A stretch of 64,000 nucleotides of DNA from Sphingomonas sp. PP-CC-1A-547 (GCF_003610375.1 NZ_RAPZ01000011.1:62001-126000), one strand, 5' to 3'. Shown: positions 1 to 8,854, counted from the first letter of the stretch. Numbers and translations are program-made. The notes: generated from the letters alone by a model not told the origin.

Positions 1-1421
1 TTGGTCAGCGCTTTCACGTCGATCGAGGTGCCACGCTCGCGCGCGAAATCGGTCGCGGCGGCGGGCATGATCTGCATGAGACCATACGCGCCGGCCGGGC
101 TCTTCACGGTGTTACGGAACCGCGATTCCTCGAGCGTGTGCGCGTAGACCAGCGCCTTGTCGATGTGCCAGCCGCTGTCGGGCGTCCAGTTCGGCGTCGG
201 ATACCGCGCCTCGGCGGTCGACGTGACCCCCTGCGGGCAGTTGTGCGCGAGCCAGACAGTCGTCGCGGGCAGGCTCAGCGCTTCCGCCACGCGGACCAGG
301 TTGGCGAACTCGCGCGGATCGCCGATCTTGGCTTGCTGACGGATGACGGTATCGGCCAGGTCGGTCTCGCCGACCTCGACCAGTGCCGCGGCGACCCGGA
401 CGTTCGGACGCTTGCCCACGACCTTCCAGTCGCTGGCGACAAGCCCGCCGACCGACGTGCCCTTGTCCTTCATCGCGAGTTGCTGGCGCGCGAGCTGGCC
501 ATAGAAGCTCTCGCCGAACTGTGCCGCAGCCTTCAGCCGACCCTCGATCTTGTCGGGGCGCGAGCACACCATGTCCGCACGCGACGCCCAGTACAAAGCC
601 GCCGCCCGAAGATCGACGTCGCCGGCGCGTGCTGCAACACCCTCGAACCCGGTCTCGGCATTCGCGCAGTCATTCTGCCGCCATGCCGACAGCGCGCCGA
701 CCCAGCGGCCCTGGACGGCCCAGTCGCCGACGCCGTCCTGTGCCTTCGCCGCCATCACGCGCGCGTTCACATCGTCGCCTTCGAGGAAATAGATCCACGC
801 GATCTTCTGCTGCCACTCGGTCAGCGCCTCGGGGGTGAGGCCGGGCGTGCTTTCCAGCAGCGACTGCGCTTCGCGGCCCATGTCCGCCTTCACGTAAGGC
901 TGCATCTTCAGCGCGAGATCGGCGGCGATCATGTCGCCCTGCAGGCTCTTGGCGCGGACGCGACGCGGCGCGCCGTCCTGCCAGATCAGCCGCTGTGCCG
1001 TGGGGAGGGGGGGCAGGTCGACCGCGCCGCGGGTCGTCGCGAGGCGCGAGATCTGCGCGGCTTCGGGCAGTTCGGGCGCTTCGTTGAGTAGCGCGACCAG
1101 CGGCTCCATCTCGACGCGCGGCGAACCCTTCGCCGTATACATCTCGGCGCGCGCGATCGCATGCAGCGGGCCGGGCTTCATCGTGTCGAGCCCGATCTGC
1201 GCGTCGGTCCACTTGCCGTCGCGGATTGCCGCGAAGACCGTCTTGTACGCCTCGCGCTGGCTAGCATCGAGCTGGTCGGGGATCTGCTCGATCGTCGGTG
1301 CGCCGATCAACTGCGTCGTGCCGAGCCGCACATCGCCCGCGGGCTCACCGGCGACGGTCGCGGCGAGTGCTGGAAAGGGGAGGGCGCTGAGCCCCAGAAC
1401 GATAGCTAGAGTCCGAATCAT
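1..1421 (-). CDS. Soluble lytic murein transglycosylase (Slt70-like), C-terminal part beyond window
   Basis: Periplasmic enzyme that cleaves the MurNAc-GlcNAc bond of peptidoglycan to give 1,6-anhydro ends. The reading frame stays open from the ATG at 1421 to the window edge (about 473 codons), so the C-terminus is missing. Residues 1-20 are a signal peptide (MIRTLAIVLGLSALPFPALA). A long helical, repeat-like middle follows, as in the superhelical part of Slt70. Near the cut end is the catalytic domain: a Glu in 'ALVYAHTLEESRF' and the 'GAYGLMQIMP' motif typical of family 1 lytic transglycosylases. Its ATG overlaps the stop of the upstream UDG-like gene (ATGA), so the two are probably co-transcribed. 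Confidence 0.88.
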   Translation of the reverse strand, partial: MIRTLAIVLGLSALPFPALAATVAGEPAGDVRLGTTQLIGAPTIEQIPDQLDASQREAYKTVFAAIRDGKWTDAQIGLDTMKPGPLHAIARAEMYTAKGSPRVEMEPLVALLNEAPELPEAAQISRLATTRGAVDLPPLPTAQRLIWQDGAPRRVRAKSLQGDMIAADLALKMQPYVKADMGREAQSLLESTPGLTPEALTEWQQKIAWIYFLEGDDVNARVMAAKAQDGVGDWAVQGRWVGALSAWRQNDCANAETGFEGVAARAGDVDLRAAALYWASRADMVCSRPDKIEGRLKAAAQFGESFYGQLARQQLAMKDKGTSVGGLVASDWKVVGKRPNVRVAAALVEVGETDLADTVIRQQAKIGDPREFANLVRVAEALSLPATTVWLAHNCPQGVTSTAEARYPTPNWTPDSGWHIDKALVYAHTLEESRFRNTVKSPAGAYGLMQIMPAAATDFARERGTSIDVKALT

Positions 1422-2200
1422 CTCACACCCTCTTGCGACGTCAGTCCGCGCATCAGCATCTGCAAATCCTTCCAGGCCTCGGCCTTGGCCGCGGGCTTCT
1501 CGATCAGAAATCGCGGATGAAAGCTCGCGACCACGCCGGTTTCGTCGGAAGCTTCGCCAGACGCCGAACCGGACCCCGTTTCTCCGGTCTTATGGTTAAA
1601 TCCGTGTAAACGCCCGCGCGCCGCCTGTAATTCCGTCCCGAGGATCGCACGGCTCGCCGCATTGCCCAGCAACAACAACCGCTTGGGCGCAACCAACCCG
1701 ATGTGATGCTTGGCGATTTCCGACAGCCGAGCCTCGACCTCGCTCTGGATACGCCCCGCCGTCGGCCGCTTCGCGCAGACCGCCGCGAGATGCACCTCGT
1801 CGCGCGTCAGACCGATCGCACCTAGCATCTTGTCGAGCAATCGTCCCGATGCGCCGCTCAGCAAAGCCCCTGCATCGCCGTCGTCGCGGTCGGGACAATC
1901 GACAAGCACCATGACCGTAGCGTCAGCCGGGCCGACCGCGGCCAGCGAAACCCCGCTCCAGTCCGCCTCGGGAACCTCCGCGCTGCTCCGCCAGGCCAGG
2001 AAATCGGCCAGAAGAAGCGGCATCGCGGACGGTGCCAAGACTGGCGCAACAGGCACTGCGGCGGGCACGACAAGCGGTTCAGGCGCCGCGAACCAGTCGC
2101 GTGGAACGTCGTCGACCAGCGTGTCGACGCCAGCCTCGTGCCACCAGTCGAGCGCGCTCGCCGCTGTATTTCGCCAGTCGATGGTTTGGTCCGCCCCCAC
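1418..2200 (-). CDS. Uracil-DNA glycosylase-superfamily protein with degenerate motifs
   Basis: A 260-aa protein of the family 4/5-type uracil-DNA glycosylase fold. The support is a 'GRLLDKMLGAIGL' segment (family 4 has a G-x-LLD-x-ML helix here), a central 'RLLLLGNAASRAILG' strand-helix and a C-terminal 'SFHPRFLI' that resembles the family HP motif. Family 4 enzymes usually carry a G-E-x-P-G active-site loop and four cysteines for a 4Fe-4S cluster. Here the loop reads 'LVDCPDRDD' and I see no N-terminal C-x2-C. The first 80 residues are Pro/Ala/Val-rich and divergent. Activity on uracil is therefore uncertain. It is followed by the transglycosylase with an ATGA overlap. Confidence 0.7.
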   Translation of the reverse strand: MGADQTIDWRNTAASALDWWHEAGVDTLVDDVPRDWFAAPEPLVVPAAVPVAPVLAPSAMPLLLADFLAWRSSAEVPEADWSGVSLAAVGPADATVMVLVDCPDRDDGDAGALLSGASGRLLDKMLGAIGLTRDEVHLAAVCAKRPTAGRIQSEVEARLSEIAKHHIGLVAPKRLLLLGNAASRAILGTELQAARGRLHGFNHKTGETGSGSASGEASDETGVVASFHPRFLIEKPAAKAEAWKDLQMLMRGLTSQEGVR

Positions 2201-2340
2201 AGAGTAACCTATGCTGCACGGTTGACGTGGCGGTCAACTCGCGCAATCGCCATATTGGACAAGACGGTGCCCGCCCGAGCCCGAACGAGGGGTGGGGGCA
2301 TGAAGCTGAGGCAAGAGGGGACATCCCCCGGGAGACGATG

Positions 2341-4002
2341 ATGACGACACGTGAATCGATGCCGTACGACGTGGTGATCGTCGGCGCTGGCCCGGCCGGT
2401 CTCTCGGCAGCGATCCGCTTGAAACAGCTGGCCGCGGAGAAGGACGCCGAGATCAGCGTCTGCGTGCTCGAAAAGGGCTCGGAGGTCGGCGCGCACATCC
2501 TGTCCGGCGCGGTCATCGATCCCAAGTCGCTCGACGAGCTGCTGCCGACCTGGCGCGAGGACGGCTGCCCGCTCGCCGAAGTGCCGGTGACCGAGAACCA
2601 TCACTGGATCCTGACCAAGACGAAGAAGAGCGAGATGCCGCACTTCGTCACGCCCTCGTTCATGCACAACAAGGGCACGTACACCGGCTCGCTCGGCAAC
2701 CTCTGCCGTTGGCTCGCGGGCAAGGCGGAGGAACTCGGCGTCGAGATCTTCCCAGGCTTCGCCGCGGCAGAAATCTTGTTCAACGACGACGGTTCGGTCA
2801 AGGGCGTCGCGACCGGCGACATGGGCGTCGCGCGCGATGGCACGCACAAGGGCGACTACACGCCCGGCCTCGAACTCCACGCCAAATACACCTTCTTCTC
2901 CGAAGGGTGCCGCGGTCACCTCACCAAGGAGCTGATCCGCAATTTCGCGCTCGACAAGGACAGCGATCCGCAGGTCTACGGCCTCGGCATCAAGGAACTC
3001 TGGGACATCGATCCCGAACTCCACGTCCCCGGCCGCGTCATCCACACACAGGGCTGGCCGCTGTCCGAGACCGACGGCTCGAACGGCGGCGGCTGGATCT
3101 ATCACCAGGCGAACGGCCAGGTTTCGATCGGCTTCGTGACGTGGCTGAACTACACCAACCCGTATCTCTCGCCGTTCAGCGAGATGCAGCGCTGGAAGAC
3201 GCATCCCGAGATCGCCGCGCTGCTGAAGGGCGCCAAGCGCGTCAGCTACGGCGCGCGCGCGATCAGCGACGGCGGGCTCCAGTCGATCCCCAAGCTCGTC
3301 ATGCCCGGCGCCGCGCTCATCGGCGACAGCGCCGGCTTCCTCAACGTGCCGCGGATCAAGGGCACGCATACCGCGATGAAGTCCGGCATGATGGCCGCCG
3401 AAGCCGCGGTCGAGGCGATCGTCTCGCAGCGCGGCCATGACGAGCTCGCGGCCTATCCGGAGGCGTTCGAGAAGTCGTGGGTCAAGAAGGAGTTGTCGGT
3501 CGTCCGCAACGTCGTGCCGCTGGTCAAGAAGTTCGGCGACCTCGTCGGTTCGGGTCTCGCCGGCATCACGATGTGGGCGGAGCATCTGGGGATCAAAATG
3601 CCCTTCACGATGCAACACCATCCCGACAATGAGAGCCTGTGGCGCAAGGACCTCGTCAAGCCGATCGTCTATCCGAAGCCCGACGGTGTCCTGACGTTCG
3701 ATCGCCTCTCGTCTGTGTTCGTCTCGAACACCAACCACGAGGAGGACCAGCCGGTCCACCTGACGCTCAAGGACGCGAGCGTGCCGATCGCATACAACCT
3801 GCCGATGTACGACGAGCCTGCGCAACGCTATTGCCCGGCCGGCGTTTACGAAGTCGTCGGCGAGGACACCGCCGATCCGAAGTTCGTCATTAACGCGCAG
3901 AACTGCGTCCACTGCAAGACCTGCGACATCAAGGACCCCACCCAGAACATCAACTGGGTCGTACCCGAGGGCGGCGGAGGCCCCAATTATCCCAACATGT
4001 AA
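2341..4002 (+). CDS. Electron transfer flavoprotein-ubiquinone oxidoreductase
   Basis: Membrane-associated flavoprotein that passes electrons from ETF (fatty-acid and amino-acid oxidation) to ubiquinone. The N-terminus has the FAD dinucleotide fold 'VVIVGAGPAGLSAA' (residues 11-24). The C-terminus has the ferredoxin-like 4Fe-4S site: 'CPAGVYEVV' and then 'NCVHCKTCDIKDP'. The length, about 553 aa, fits the bacterial family. Two ATGs are adjacent (2338 and 2341). The GGGAG at 2330-2334 is better spaced for the second, so I use it. The frame is open far upstream of this ATG, but that part has no family similarity. No etfAB lies in the window. Confidence 0.95.
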   Translation: MTTRESMPYDVVIVGAGPAGLSAAIRLKQLAAEKDAEISVCVLEKGSEVGAHILSGAVIDPKSLDELLPTWREDGCPLAEVPVTENHHWILTKTKKSEMPHFVTPSFMHNKGTYTGSLGNLCRWLAGKAEELGVEIFPGFAAAEILFNDDGSVKGVATGDMGVARDGTHKGDYTPGLELHAKYTFFSEGCRGHLTKELIRNFALDKDSDPQVYGLGIKELWDIDPELHVPGRVIHTQGWPLSETDGSNGGGWIYHQANGQVSIGFVTWLNYTNPYLSPFSEMQRWKTHPEIAALLKGAKRVSYGARAISDGGLQSIPKLVMPGAALIGDSAGFLNVPRIKGTHTAMKSGMMAAEAAVEAIVSQRGHDELAAYPEAFEKSWVKKELSVVRNVVPLVKKFGDLVGSGLAGITMWAEHLGIKMPFTMQHHPDNESLWRKDLVKPIVYPKPDGVLTFDRLSSVFVSNTNHEEDQPVHLTLKDASVPIAYNLPMYDEPAQRYCPAGVYEVVGEDTADPKFVINAQNCVHCKTCDIKDPTQNINWVVPEGGGGPNYPNM

Positions 4003-4030
4003 GCGTCTGTTTCTCGCACTCGGTCTCGCC

Positions 4031-5416
4031 GTGGCTGCACCCGCCACGGCGGCCCCGGCTGACCTTTCCGCCTATCTGAAGGCCCGCGCGGCCGACGCTG
4101 CCGGCGAGACAGGCCTGGCCGCCGCCAGCTATTCGAAGGTGCTAGCGGCATCGCCCGACGATCCCGTCGTCGCGATCCGCGCCTATCGCGAGGCGCTGGA
4201 GGCCGGCGACGTGCCGCTCGCCACCCGCGCCGTCGCGGTGCTGAACAAGGCCGGCGTAGCCCCCGCCGACGCCGCGCTGATCCCGCTCGCCGATGCCGCA
4301 CGACGGGGCGACGCGAAGGCCGCCAGTGCTGCGATCGCCACGTTGTCGAGCGGCCCCCTCGTGGTCCTCGCACCCTCGCTCTACGCCTGGGTAGCGCATG
4401 CGGAAGGTCGCGATCCCGAACCCTCGCTCGCCACCGCTGCGAAGGACCCCGTCGCCAACCGCTTCGCCACCGAGACACGCACACTGATCGCCGCGGCACC
4501 GCGCAGGCAACCGCTGTCGATCGGCGTCTCGCGCCTGCTCGTGCGTCTCGCCAGCGACCTCAGCGCAGGCGAACCCTCGCCGCTCTCGATCGCGCTCTCT
4601 CAGGCAGCCCTGCGCGCCGACCCCAGCTACGACGCAGCGCGCGTGCTCCTCGCCGACGCGCTCGCCCGCAACAAGCTGGTCGACCGCGCGCTCGTGGTGC
4701 TCGACGGCATCGACGCGAAAAGCCCCTCCGCCCCGGCCGCCGCCGCCGAGCGCATCGACATCCTCGCCACCGCCGACCGCAATGGCGAAGCGCTCGCCGC
4801 CGCCAAGAACCGCGTCGACCAGAAGGGTTCGGTGCCCGCCGACTGGCAACGCTACGCCGACCTGCTCCTGACCACCGGCAACCCCGCCGAAGCCGCGACC
4901 TGGTACCAGCGCATCATCACCGCCGACGGCGAGAAGGGCGGCAGCTGGGGCAACTGGCTGCAATATGGCGGCGCGCTCGACCAGGCCGGCCGCTGGCCCG
5001 AAGCGCGTGACGCTTTGGAAAAGGCCGTCGCCCGCGGCCCCGCGCAACCGCTCGCACTCAACTATCTAGGCTTTGCGCAGGTAGAACACGGCGACGACAT
5101 TCCCGCCTCGATCAAGTTGCTCGAACGCGCCAGCCGGATCGACCCGACCAACGCGTCGATCACCGACTCGCTGGGCTGGGCCTACCACCTCTCCGGCAAC
5201 ACCGCCCGAGCGCTCCCCCTGCTCGAAACCGCGGCGCAGGCCGAACCCACCAACGCCGAAATCGCCGACCACCTCGGCGACGCCTATTGGAGCATCGGCC
5301 GAAACTACGAAGCGCGCTACGCCTGGCGCGCCGCCCTGCTGACCGCCGAACCCGCAGACACGGCGCGCATAACCGCCAAGATCGCCAACGGCCTCCCCCC
5401 GAAAGCCCGCCGCTAG
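4031..5416 (+). CDS. Tetratricopeptide-repeat protein, probably exported
   Basis: A protein of at least 461 aa built of TPR-like helix pairs. The clearest are the C-terminal repeats around 'NYLGFAQVEHGDDIPASIKLL' region and 'ITDSLGWAYHLSGNTARAL', where the 'L-G-W-A' and 'A-L-P-L-L' spacing is typical. It is probably a scaffold, and its partner cannot be told from the sequence. The conservative start is GTG 4031, but a signal-peptide-like stretch (KRLFLALGLAVAAPATAAPA) is encoded in frame from 4001 with no ATG, GTG or TTG ahead of it, so the true start may be a rare codon (ATT 3986 or CTG 4007). It begins right after the ETF-QO stop, so co-transcription is likely. Confidence 0.8.
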   Translation: MAAPATAAPADLSAYLKARAADAAGETGLAAASYSKVLAASPDDPVVAIRAYREALEAGDVPLATRAVAVLNKAGVAPADAALIPLADAARRGDAKAASAAIATLSSGPLVVLAPSLYAWVAHAEGRDPEPSLATAAKDPVANRFATETRTLIAAAPRRQPLSIGVSRLLVRLASDLSAGEPSPLSIALSQAALRADPSYDAARVLLADALARNKLVDRALVVLDGIDAKSPSAPAAAAERIDILATADRNGEALAAAKNRVDQKGSVPADWQRYADLLLTTGNPAEAATWYQRIITADGEKGGSWGNWLQYGGALDQAGRWPEARDALEKAVARGPAQPLALNYLGFAQVEHGDDIPASIKLLERASRIDPTNASITDSLGWAYHLSGNTARALPLLETAAQAEPTNAEIADHLGDAYWSIGRNYEARYAWRAALLTAEPADTARITAKIANGLPPKARR

Positions 5417-5478
5417 AACCCCTCTCCCGCTGGGAGAGGGAAGGGCCTCGCAGGCGTAGAAAGGGTGAGGGCAAAGCG
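5417..5478. repeat. REP-like element, 'CTCTCCC...GGGAGAGG' type (copy 1)
   Basis: Starts with the hairpin CCTCTCCCgctGGGAGAGG and ends in a conserved 'GGGTGAGGGC'. The same layout recurs after recA at 8349-8413. It lies directly after the TPR gene stop and could also act as a transcript-end structure. The gap 5417-5740 otherwise holds only this element and the next repeat. Confidence 0.7.
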
Positions 5479-5584
5479 AGTTTACGCTGAAGAGGCCGTT
5501 TCGCGGCATTAACACTAATTCCGAGCATCCGCGGAAGTGATCGACCGCGTCAGCAACTCGCGAGGTATGCGGCATCCCCCTCCC

Positions 5585-5664
5585 GTCATCCTGACGAAAG
5601 TCAGGATCCAGAGCCAAGGACGGCCAATCGTTACCGTGGATCCTGACTTTCGTCAGGATGACGC
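5585..5664. repeat. Inverted pair of 'GTCATCCTGACGAAAGTCAGGATCC' repeats
   Basis: The left arm (5585-5613) is itself palindromic (ATCCTGAC/GTCAGGAT), and an inverted copy occupies 5636-5664. A single copy of the same unit recurs at 6729-6759. No gene is recognisable here. The unit belongs to a REP-like family distinct from the GGCGAAGGCC-type repeats elsewhere in the window. Confidence 0.8.
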
Positions 5665-5740
5665 GCTTAAACCCGCAGACATCACGCGTATTACGCTAAG
5701 CTGCGCTGGAACCCTTCGCCGCCAAATTCCGAGACTTCCA

Positions 5741-6673
5741 ATGCCCGCCATCACCGAACCCGCCCCCGCCAAGATCAACCTGGCGCTCCACGTCCGCCGC
5801 CGCCGCCCCGACGGCTACCACGATCTCGAAACGCTCTTCGCCTTCGCCACCGAAGGCGACGTGGTCACGGTAGAACCCGCCCAAACCAACAGCTTCACCA
5901 TAACCGGCCCCTTCGCCGCAGCACTGCTGCCCGTCGAGAGCATCGCCCCGACCCCCAACACCACCCCGGCGAAGGCCGGGGCCCAATTGGGGACGGCAAA
6001 TGACGAAGCACCGCGCTCGTTCAGCGCCGCCTCTTGGCATGGCAACCTCGTAACCGCCGCAGCAGACGCCTTCACCACCGCGTTCGCCCCCGAGGCTTAC
6101 CACGCCATAACCCTGGAAAAGCACCTCCCCATCGCCTCAGGCATAGGCGGAGGCTCAGCCGACGCCGCCGCCACGCTCCGCGCGCTGGCCCGCCTTCACG
6201 GCATAGCCCCAACCGACCCCCGCCTCCACGACATCGCCGCAAAGCTCGGCGCAGACGTCCCCGCATGCCTCGCCAACCGCACCACGCTAGGCACCGGCAA
6301 AGGCGACACCCTCACCACCCTCGAAGGCCTGTCCGGCACCCCCCTCCTGCTCGTGAACCCAGGCGTCGCGGTCTCCACCGCCGCCGTCTTCAAGACCTGG
6401 GACGGCCACGACCGAGGCCCGATCCCCGAAGGCAATCTCCTCGACCGTGCAAAAGCCGGCCGCAACGACCTAGAACCCCCCGCGCTGGCCCTCGCCCCCG
6501 TAATCGCCGAAGTCCGCACGCTCCTCGACGCAGCGCAAGGCGTCCTCCTGTCCAGAATGTCTGGCTCCGGCGCCACCTGCTTCGCCCTGTTCGAAACCCC
6601 CGAAGCCAGAAACACCGCCGCCACCGCCGCCCAAGCCAAAGGCTGGTGGACGCTCGCAACAAAGCTCGCCTGA
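5741..6673 (+). CDS. ispE: 4-diphosphocytidyl-2-C-methyl-D-erythritol kinase
   Basis: GHMP kinase of the MEP isoprenoid pathway, phosphorylating CDP-ME at the 2-hydroxyl. Diagnostic segments are the N-terminal 'PAPAKINLALHV', the ATP-binding loop 'LPIASGIGGGSADAAATL' and the C-terminal 'SRMSGSGATCFALF'. I start at ATG 5741 because family similarity begins at its fourth codon or so; the frame is open upstream across a repeat. The protein is 310 aa, longer than the usual 280-290. The excess is an unusual stretch at residues about 72-96 (including 'NTTPAKAGAQLG') encoded by a REP-type element at 5958-6025, inserted in frame just before the conserved 'NLVTAA' helix. It uses ATA codons more than its neighbours. 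Confidence 0.95.
   Translation: MPAITEPAPAKINLALHVRRRRPDGYHDLETLFAFATEGDVVTVEPAQTNSFTITGPFAAALLPVESIAPTPNTTPAKAGAQLGTANDEAPRSFSAASWHGNLVTAAADAFTTAFAPEAYHAITLEKHLPIASGIGGGSADAAATLRALARLHGIAPTDPRLHDIAAKLGADVPACLANRTTLGTGKGDTLTTLEGLSGTPLLLVNPGVAVSTAAVFKTWDGHDRGPIPEGNLLDRAKAGRNDLEPPALALAPVIAEVRTLLDAAQGVLLSRMSGSGATCFALFETPEARNTAATAAQAKGWWTLATKLA
5958..6025. repeat. REP-like half-element inside the ispE coding sequence
   Basis: The core CCCCGGCGAAGGCCGGGG followed by CCCAATTGG matches the left arms of the intergenic repeats at 10385, 13318 and 41443. The similarity continues past the core into the '...AACGAAGCGC...TTC' tail seen in those copies (here 'TGACGAAGCACCGCGCTCGT'). The right arm is missing. 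It is translated in frame within ispE. Confidence 0.85.
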
Positions 6674-7178
6674 TCGATAGATAGGCGGCGGCACCTTTGA
6701 GACTGGTCGCCGCGTTGCCGCAACCGCCCGTCATCCTGACGAAAGTCAGGATCCAGAGCGGCAAACGAAACCGCCCGTCACAACCAGTTGCCGACACCAT
6801 CGATGAGTTGATCGCCGCCAAACCCGCGCTCGAACAACCGGAACCGTTCTCGACCAAACTCTGCCCGGCCCATCTCGTCATCCAGACATGTTCGGCACTT
6901 ATCCCCTTGGAACATGTGTGAGTCTGCAGTCATACGGCACCACGCCCTTCCCTTGTTCTCCCGCGAAGGCGGGAGCCCAGTCTGGATCCCCGCCTTCGCG
7001 GGGAGACATATCTTATTTGCGAGAAAGGACAGCAGCCGGCGCGTTCTGGGGCCAGCGCTCCGCATACTCAAAGGTCGACAAGCGCGGACCGGTGGATGCT
7101 GAACCAAGCCCCGCATGACGAGGATTGGCAACCACCCACGGCCGTTACCAAATGTCCACCTTTTCCGAAAAACCCATC
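6674..7178. repeat. Gene-free gap with two REP-like elements, upstream of recA
   Basis: I find no credible gene in this gap. It contains one 'GTCATCCTGACGAAAGTCAGGATCC' unit (6729-6759) and one complete 'CTCCCGCGAAGGCGGGAG...CCCCGCCTTCGCGGGG' element (6952-7006), whose two imperfect palindromes are joined by 'CCCAGTCTGGAT'. The rest has no visible structure. Confidence 0.75.
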
Positions 7179-7193
7179 GTTCCCCACTTGTTC
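7179..7193 (+). promoter_or_regulatory. LexA (SOS) box upstream of recA
   Basis: GTTC-CCCACTT-GTTC is an exact match to the alphaproteobacterial LexA operator GTTC-N7-GTTC. It lies 78 bp ahead of the recA ATG. It implies DNA-damage control of recA by LexA. Confidence 0.85.
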
Positions 7194-7271
7194 CAAAAGA
7201 ACAAAGAGAATACATGGTGTTTGACGCGTTGAATGGCACGCGCGCTTGCTTTAGCGATGGGAGCATATTCG

Positions 7272-8345
7272 ATGGCCGCTAATCTGAAAGTGATCGACAC
7301 CGGCATGGCAACCGCAACCAACGACCGGCAGAAGGCGCTCGACGCCGCGCTCGCGCAGATCGACCGCGCCTTCGGCAAGGGCTCGGCAATGCGCCTGGGC
7401 TCCAAGGAAACCATGCAGGTCGAGGTCATCTCGACCGGCTCGCTCGGGCTCGACATCGCGCTTGGCGTCGGCGGCCTGCCGCGCGGCCGCGTGATCGAGA
7501 TCTACGGTCCGGAGTCGTCAGGCAAGACCACGCTCGCGCTCCACGTGATCGCCGAAGCGCAGAAGGGCGGCGGCACCGCCGCGTTCGTCGATGCCGAGCA
7601 CGCGCTCGACCCGGTCTACGCCAAGAAGCTCGGCGTCAACATCGACGAACTGATCGTGTCGCAGCCCGACACCGGCGAGCAGGCGCTCGAGATCGTCGAC
7701 ACGCTGGTCCGCTCGAACGCGATCGACGTGCTGGTGGTCGACTCGGTCGCAGCACTCGTGCCGCGTGCCGAAATCGAAGGCGAGATGGGCGACAGCCATG
7801 TCGGTCTCCAGGCCCGCCTGATGTCGCAGTCGCTGCGGAAACTGACCGGCTCGATCAGCCGCTCGCGCTGCATGGTGATCTTCATCAACCAGCTCCGCAT
7901 GAAGATCGGCGTCATGTACGGCAACCCCGAGACGACGACCGGCGGCAACGCGCTGAAGTTCTACGCCTCGGTCCGGCTCGACATCCGCCGCATCGGTGCG
8001 ATCAAGGCCGGTGAAGAGGTCACGGGCAACCAGACCCGCGTGAAGGTCGTCAAGAACAAGGTCGCCCCGCCGTTCAAGCAGGTCGAGTTCGACATCATGT
8101 ACGGGCAGGGCGTCTCCAAGCTCGGCGAGATCCTAGATCTCGGCGTGAAGGCGGGCCTGGTCGAAAAGTCCGGCGCGTGGTTCAGCTATGACAGCGTGCG
8201 CCTTGGCCAGGGCCGCGAGAACTCGAAGACGTTCCTCAAGGACAACCCCGAAACCGCCGACCGCCTCGAAAAGCAGATCCGCGCACGCACCGACAAGGTC
8301 GCCGAAGAAATGATGGCCGGCCCCGAAGAAGGCGACGACGCCTAA
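7272..8345 (+). CDS. recA: Recombinase RecA
   Basis: ATP-dependent strand-exchange protein and LexA co-protease. Residues around 75-85 hold the Walker A '[10 protein letters not shown]'. Walker B is '[12 protein letters not shown]'-like at '[12 protein letters not shown]'. The L2 and downstream segments ('[21 protein letters not shown]') are canonical. Family similarity begins at MAANLKVID, so I use ATG 7272; an in-frame ATG at 7233 would add 13 residues with no family match. The length, 357 aa, is normal. It is monocistronic, flanked by repeat-rich gaps, with an SOS box upstream. Confidence 0.98.
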   Translation: MAANLKVIDTGMATATNDRQKALDAALAQIDRAFGKGSAMRLGSKETMQVEVISTGSLGLDIALGVGGLPRGRVIEIYGPESSGKTTLALHVIAEAQKGGGTAAFVDAEHALDPVYAKKLGVNIDELIVSQPDTGEQALEIVDTLVRSNAIDVLVVDSVAALVPRAEIEGEMGDSHVGLQARLMSQSLRKLTGSISRSRCMVIFINQLRMKIGVMYGNPETTTGGNALKFYASVRLDIRRIGAIKAGEEVTGNQTRVKVVKNKVAPPFKQVEFDIMYGQGVSKLGEILDLGVKAGLVEKSGAWFSYDSVRLGQGRENSKTFLKDNPETADRLEKQIRARTDKVAEEMMAGPEEGDDA

Positions 8346-8348
8346 CCC

Positions 8349-8413
8349 TACTTTCCCTCTCCCTCAGGGGAGAGGGAGGGACCCATTGCCTTCGCAATGG
8401 GAGGGTGAGGGCA
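8349..8413. repeat. REP-like element, 'CTCTCCC...GGGAGAGG' type (copy 2)
   Basis: The hairpin CCCTCTCCCtcaGGGGAGAGGG is followed by a second small palindrome (CCATTGCcttCGCAATGG) and the terminal 'GGGTGAGGGC'. It starts three bases after the recA stop and may help end its transcript. Confidence 0.7.
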
Positions 8414-8418
8414 CGCTG

Positions 8419-8451
8419 CATGGCTCATGGCTCATGGCTCATGGCTCATGG
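8419..8451. repeat. Tandem heptamer CATGGCT x4 plus partial fifth
   Basis: Four perfect head-to-tail copies of CATGGCT followed by CATGG, directly after the REP-like element downstream of recA. No reading frame or known site is associated. A second unrelated heptamer array lies at 10554. Confidence 0.9.
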
Positions 8452-8520
8452 TGGTCGAGGGTACGCTCGGCCTATGGTTTAGACACATGGTGAACTGACG
8501 CCGCGTCCACTCACTCTCAG

Positions 8521-8689
8521 CACCACCCCGGCGAAGGCCGGGGCCCAGTTGGCATGACCCCGCAAATAAAATCCCGCGCTAAGCCAAGCTCTTTAGCGGC
8601 ATGGCCCCGCATTCTTAAACGAGTCCATGCCTTGTTCTCCCGCGAAGGCCGGACTCCAGCCTGGATTCCCGCATTCATGGGAAAACAAA
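8521..8689. repeat. Two REP-like elements between recA and the methyltransferase gene
   Basis: 8521-8552 is a single-arm copy of the CCCCGGCGAAGGCCGGGG-CCCAGTTGG type. 8631-8689 is a degraded copy of the CTCCCGCGAAGGCGGGAG type with several mismatches in the right palindrome. The remaining bases of the 509-bp gap (8346-8854) show no gene. Confidence 0.7.
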
Positions 8690-8854
8690 GCTGCTGATGT
8701 CAGCATGCTCGCCTACATCGGACCGCAAAACACCGCTTCACAAATACCACGCCAGCGTCTGCACTTTGTGCACTTCGGACCCAATGTACCGATTATGTGA
8801 GACCCTATAGACCGTCCAATTGTCCCCCCGCCCGAGCATGAAACGGATCACCGA

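Noticed and set aside
2209..4047. 612-codon open frame opposite the ETF-QO gene
   Set aside because: Antisense shadow; low-complexity Arg/Val/Asp composition and no ribosome site, with clear catalytic motifs on the other strand.
5537..5740. Extended N-terminus for IspE starting at 5537
   Set aside because: The extra codons are the translated repeat pair at 5585-5664; family similarity begins at ATG 5741.
6697..7118. Small plus-strand frames between ispE and recA
   Set aside because: They are mostly translations of REP-like elements and lack ribosome sites; no independent evidence of coding.
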